Positions 63,713 through 64,000 of a stretch of 64,000 nucleotides of DNA are shown piece after piece. The translations under genes and the position numbers were made by a program. Numbering within the stretch: the stretch's first letter is position 1; each line of letters opens with the position of its first letter. The stretch spans positions 186,001 through 250,000 of the forward strand of contig NZ_JABASR010000002.1 of assembly GCF_016107525.1 (NCBI RefSeq). The letters run 5' to 3'. Origin of the DNA: Psychrobacter aquimaris (GTDB lineage Bacteria; Pseudomonadota; Gammaproteobacteria; Pseudomonadales; Moraxellaceae). The notes beneath the pieces were generated by a model that ran no database searches, was not told the DNA's origin, and saw only the letters and a list, made by a program, of their open reading frames with translations.

Positions 63713-64000
63713 ATGCAACCACATAACAAAAGTATTCAGCAAATATCTCAAAAGCTTCGTTTTGCGAACATACATACATTTATTGAAAATAAAAATACGC
63801 CGACACAGCTAACCAATGTCAGTGTTAAAGTGGGTAGCGTACTGGCGTTTGCCATGCTAATGACAGGCTGTAATCCTACCGAAGTCACTCAACAAGACGG
63901 AACAAAAGTAGCGAGTGATGAGAAAAATATCAGTCTGTTGAATGTCTCTTATGATGTATCGCGCGATTTTTATAAAGACTATAACGCTTTATTTAGCGCA
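63713..64000 (+). CDS. sbp: Sulfate ABC transporter substrate-binding protein, Sbp type (3' end outside window)
   Basis: The frame from ATG 63713 stays open to the right edge for 96 codons. A polar N-terminus of about 40 residues precedes a hydrophobic stretch ending in LMTGC, which looks like a lipoprotein signal. The mature start ISLLNVSYDVSRDFYKDYNA is the signature of the Sbp/CysP family that delivers sulfate or thiosulfate to CysTWA. The leader is unusually long, so an internal start is possible. It fits the adjacent sulfate assimilation genes. Confidence 0.85.
   Translation, partial: MQPHNKSIQQISQKLRFANIHTFIENKNTPTQLTNVSVKVGSVLAFAMLMTGCNPTEVTQQDGTKVASDEKNISLLNVSYDVSRDFYKDYNALFSA

Noticed and set aside
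1-64000. tRNA and rRNA genes, phage modules, toxin-antitoxin or defence islands
   Set aside because: I looked for T-loop-like GTTCGAATCC signals, conserved rRNA stretches, integrases and typical defence domains on both strands and saw none that could be supported.

Overview
The window is a contiguous piece of a gammaproteobacterial chromosome of moderate GC content. It most resembles Moraxellaceae, probably Psychrobacter. The grounds are the protein flavour and gene set seen here: a 1428-residue HrpA, a large NAD-dependent glutamate dehydrogenase, DUF1543, a CysI-DUF934-CysH sulfite reduction block, an Sbp-type sulfate binder and IS5/IS256 relics. The genus is inferred from recalled family knowledge, not from a search. 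About 49 protein genes are supported. I found no rRNA, tRNA, CRISPR array or intact prophage.

Layout. 1-2.6 kb: end of a yej-type peptide ABC importer (yejE partial, yejF). 2.8-7.4 kb: iron-dependent alcohol dehydrogenase, a lipoprotein-like MsrA-MsrB fusion, folE and fabI. 7.5-11.3 kb: a DUF1275 membrane protein, a 52-residue small protein facing it across a long hairpin, a DASS sodium/dicarboxylate transporter and a phosphoesterase. 11.4-13.3 kb: three poorly characterised genes (DUF1543 and two unknowns). 13.4-17.7 kb: hrpA. 18.3-25.5 kb: stress, envelope and membrane genes (AraC regulator, Ohr, MliC-like lipoprotein, EamA exporter, DUF421, CreD, YqhA). 25.6-26.9 kb: overlapping pnuC and ribosylnicotinamide kinase genes. 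27.2-33.6 kb: a KAS III-like enzyme, then prfA, lysS and dnaX, each followed by its own terminator. 33.9-37.6 kb: a LysR gene, then an insertion-sequence graveyard (degraded IS256-type and IS5-type transposases) on both sides of a secreted metallo-beta-lactamase-fold lipoprotein. 37.6-43.1 kb: argD, yacG, a TrmB-like methyltransferase, an ABC1/UbiB-type protein and purD. 43.5-48.4 kb: the 1615-residue NAD-glutamate dehydrogenase. 48.5-54.1 kb: sbcD-sbcC. 54.4-64 kb: a DUF4377 protein, then assimilatory sulfur genes (cysG, cysH, DUF934, cysI, divergent sat, and the start of a sulfate-binding protein) with an acyltransferase and a lipoprotein among them.

How genes work together. Sat activates sulfate, CysH and CysI reduce it to sulfide, CysG makes the siroheme that CysI needs, and Sbp captures external sulfate. 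PnuC imports nicotinamide riboside and the NadR-type kinase phosphorylates it. MsrAB, Ohr, MliC and perhaps CreD point to an envelope and oxidative stress theme.

The strongest non-coding signals are: a 36-bp near-perfect palindrome between araC and ohr that carries promoter-like hexamers on both strands; a 170-bp MITE-like element with 15-bp terminal inverted repeats between the KAS III gene and its terminator; seven in-frame 18-bp repeats in dnaX; and two identical 14-mers 32 bp apart upstream of the acyltransferase. I did not find a convincing wholly new multi-gene system.
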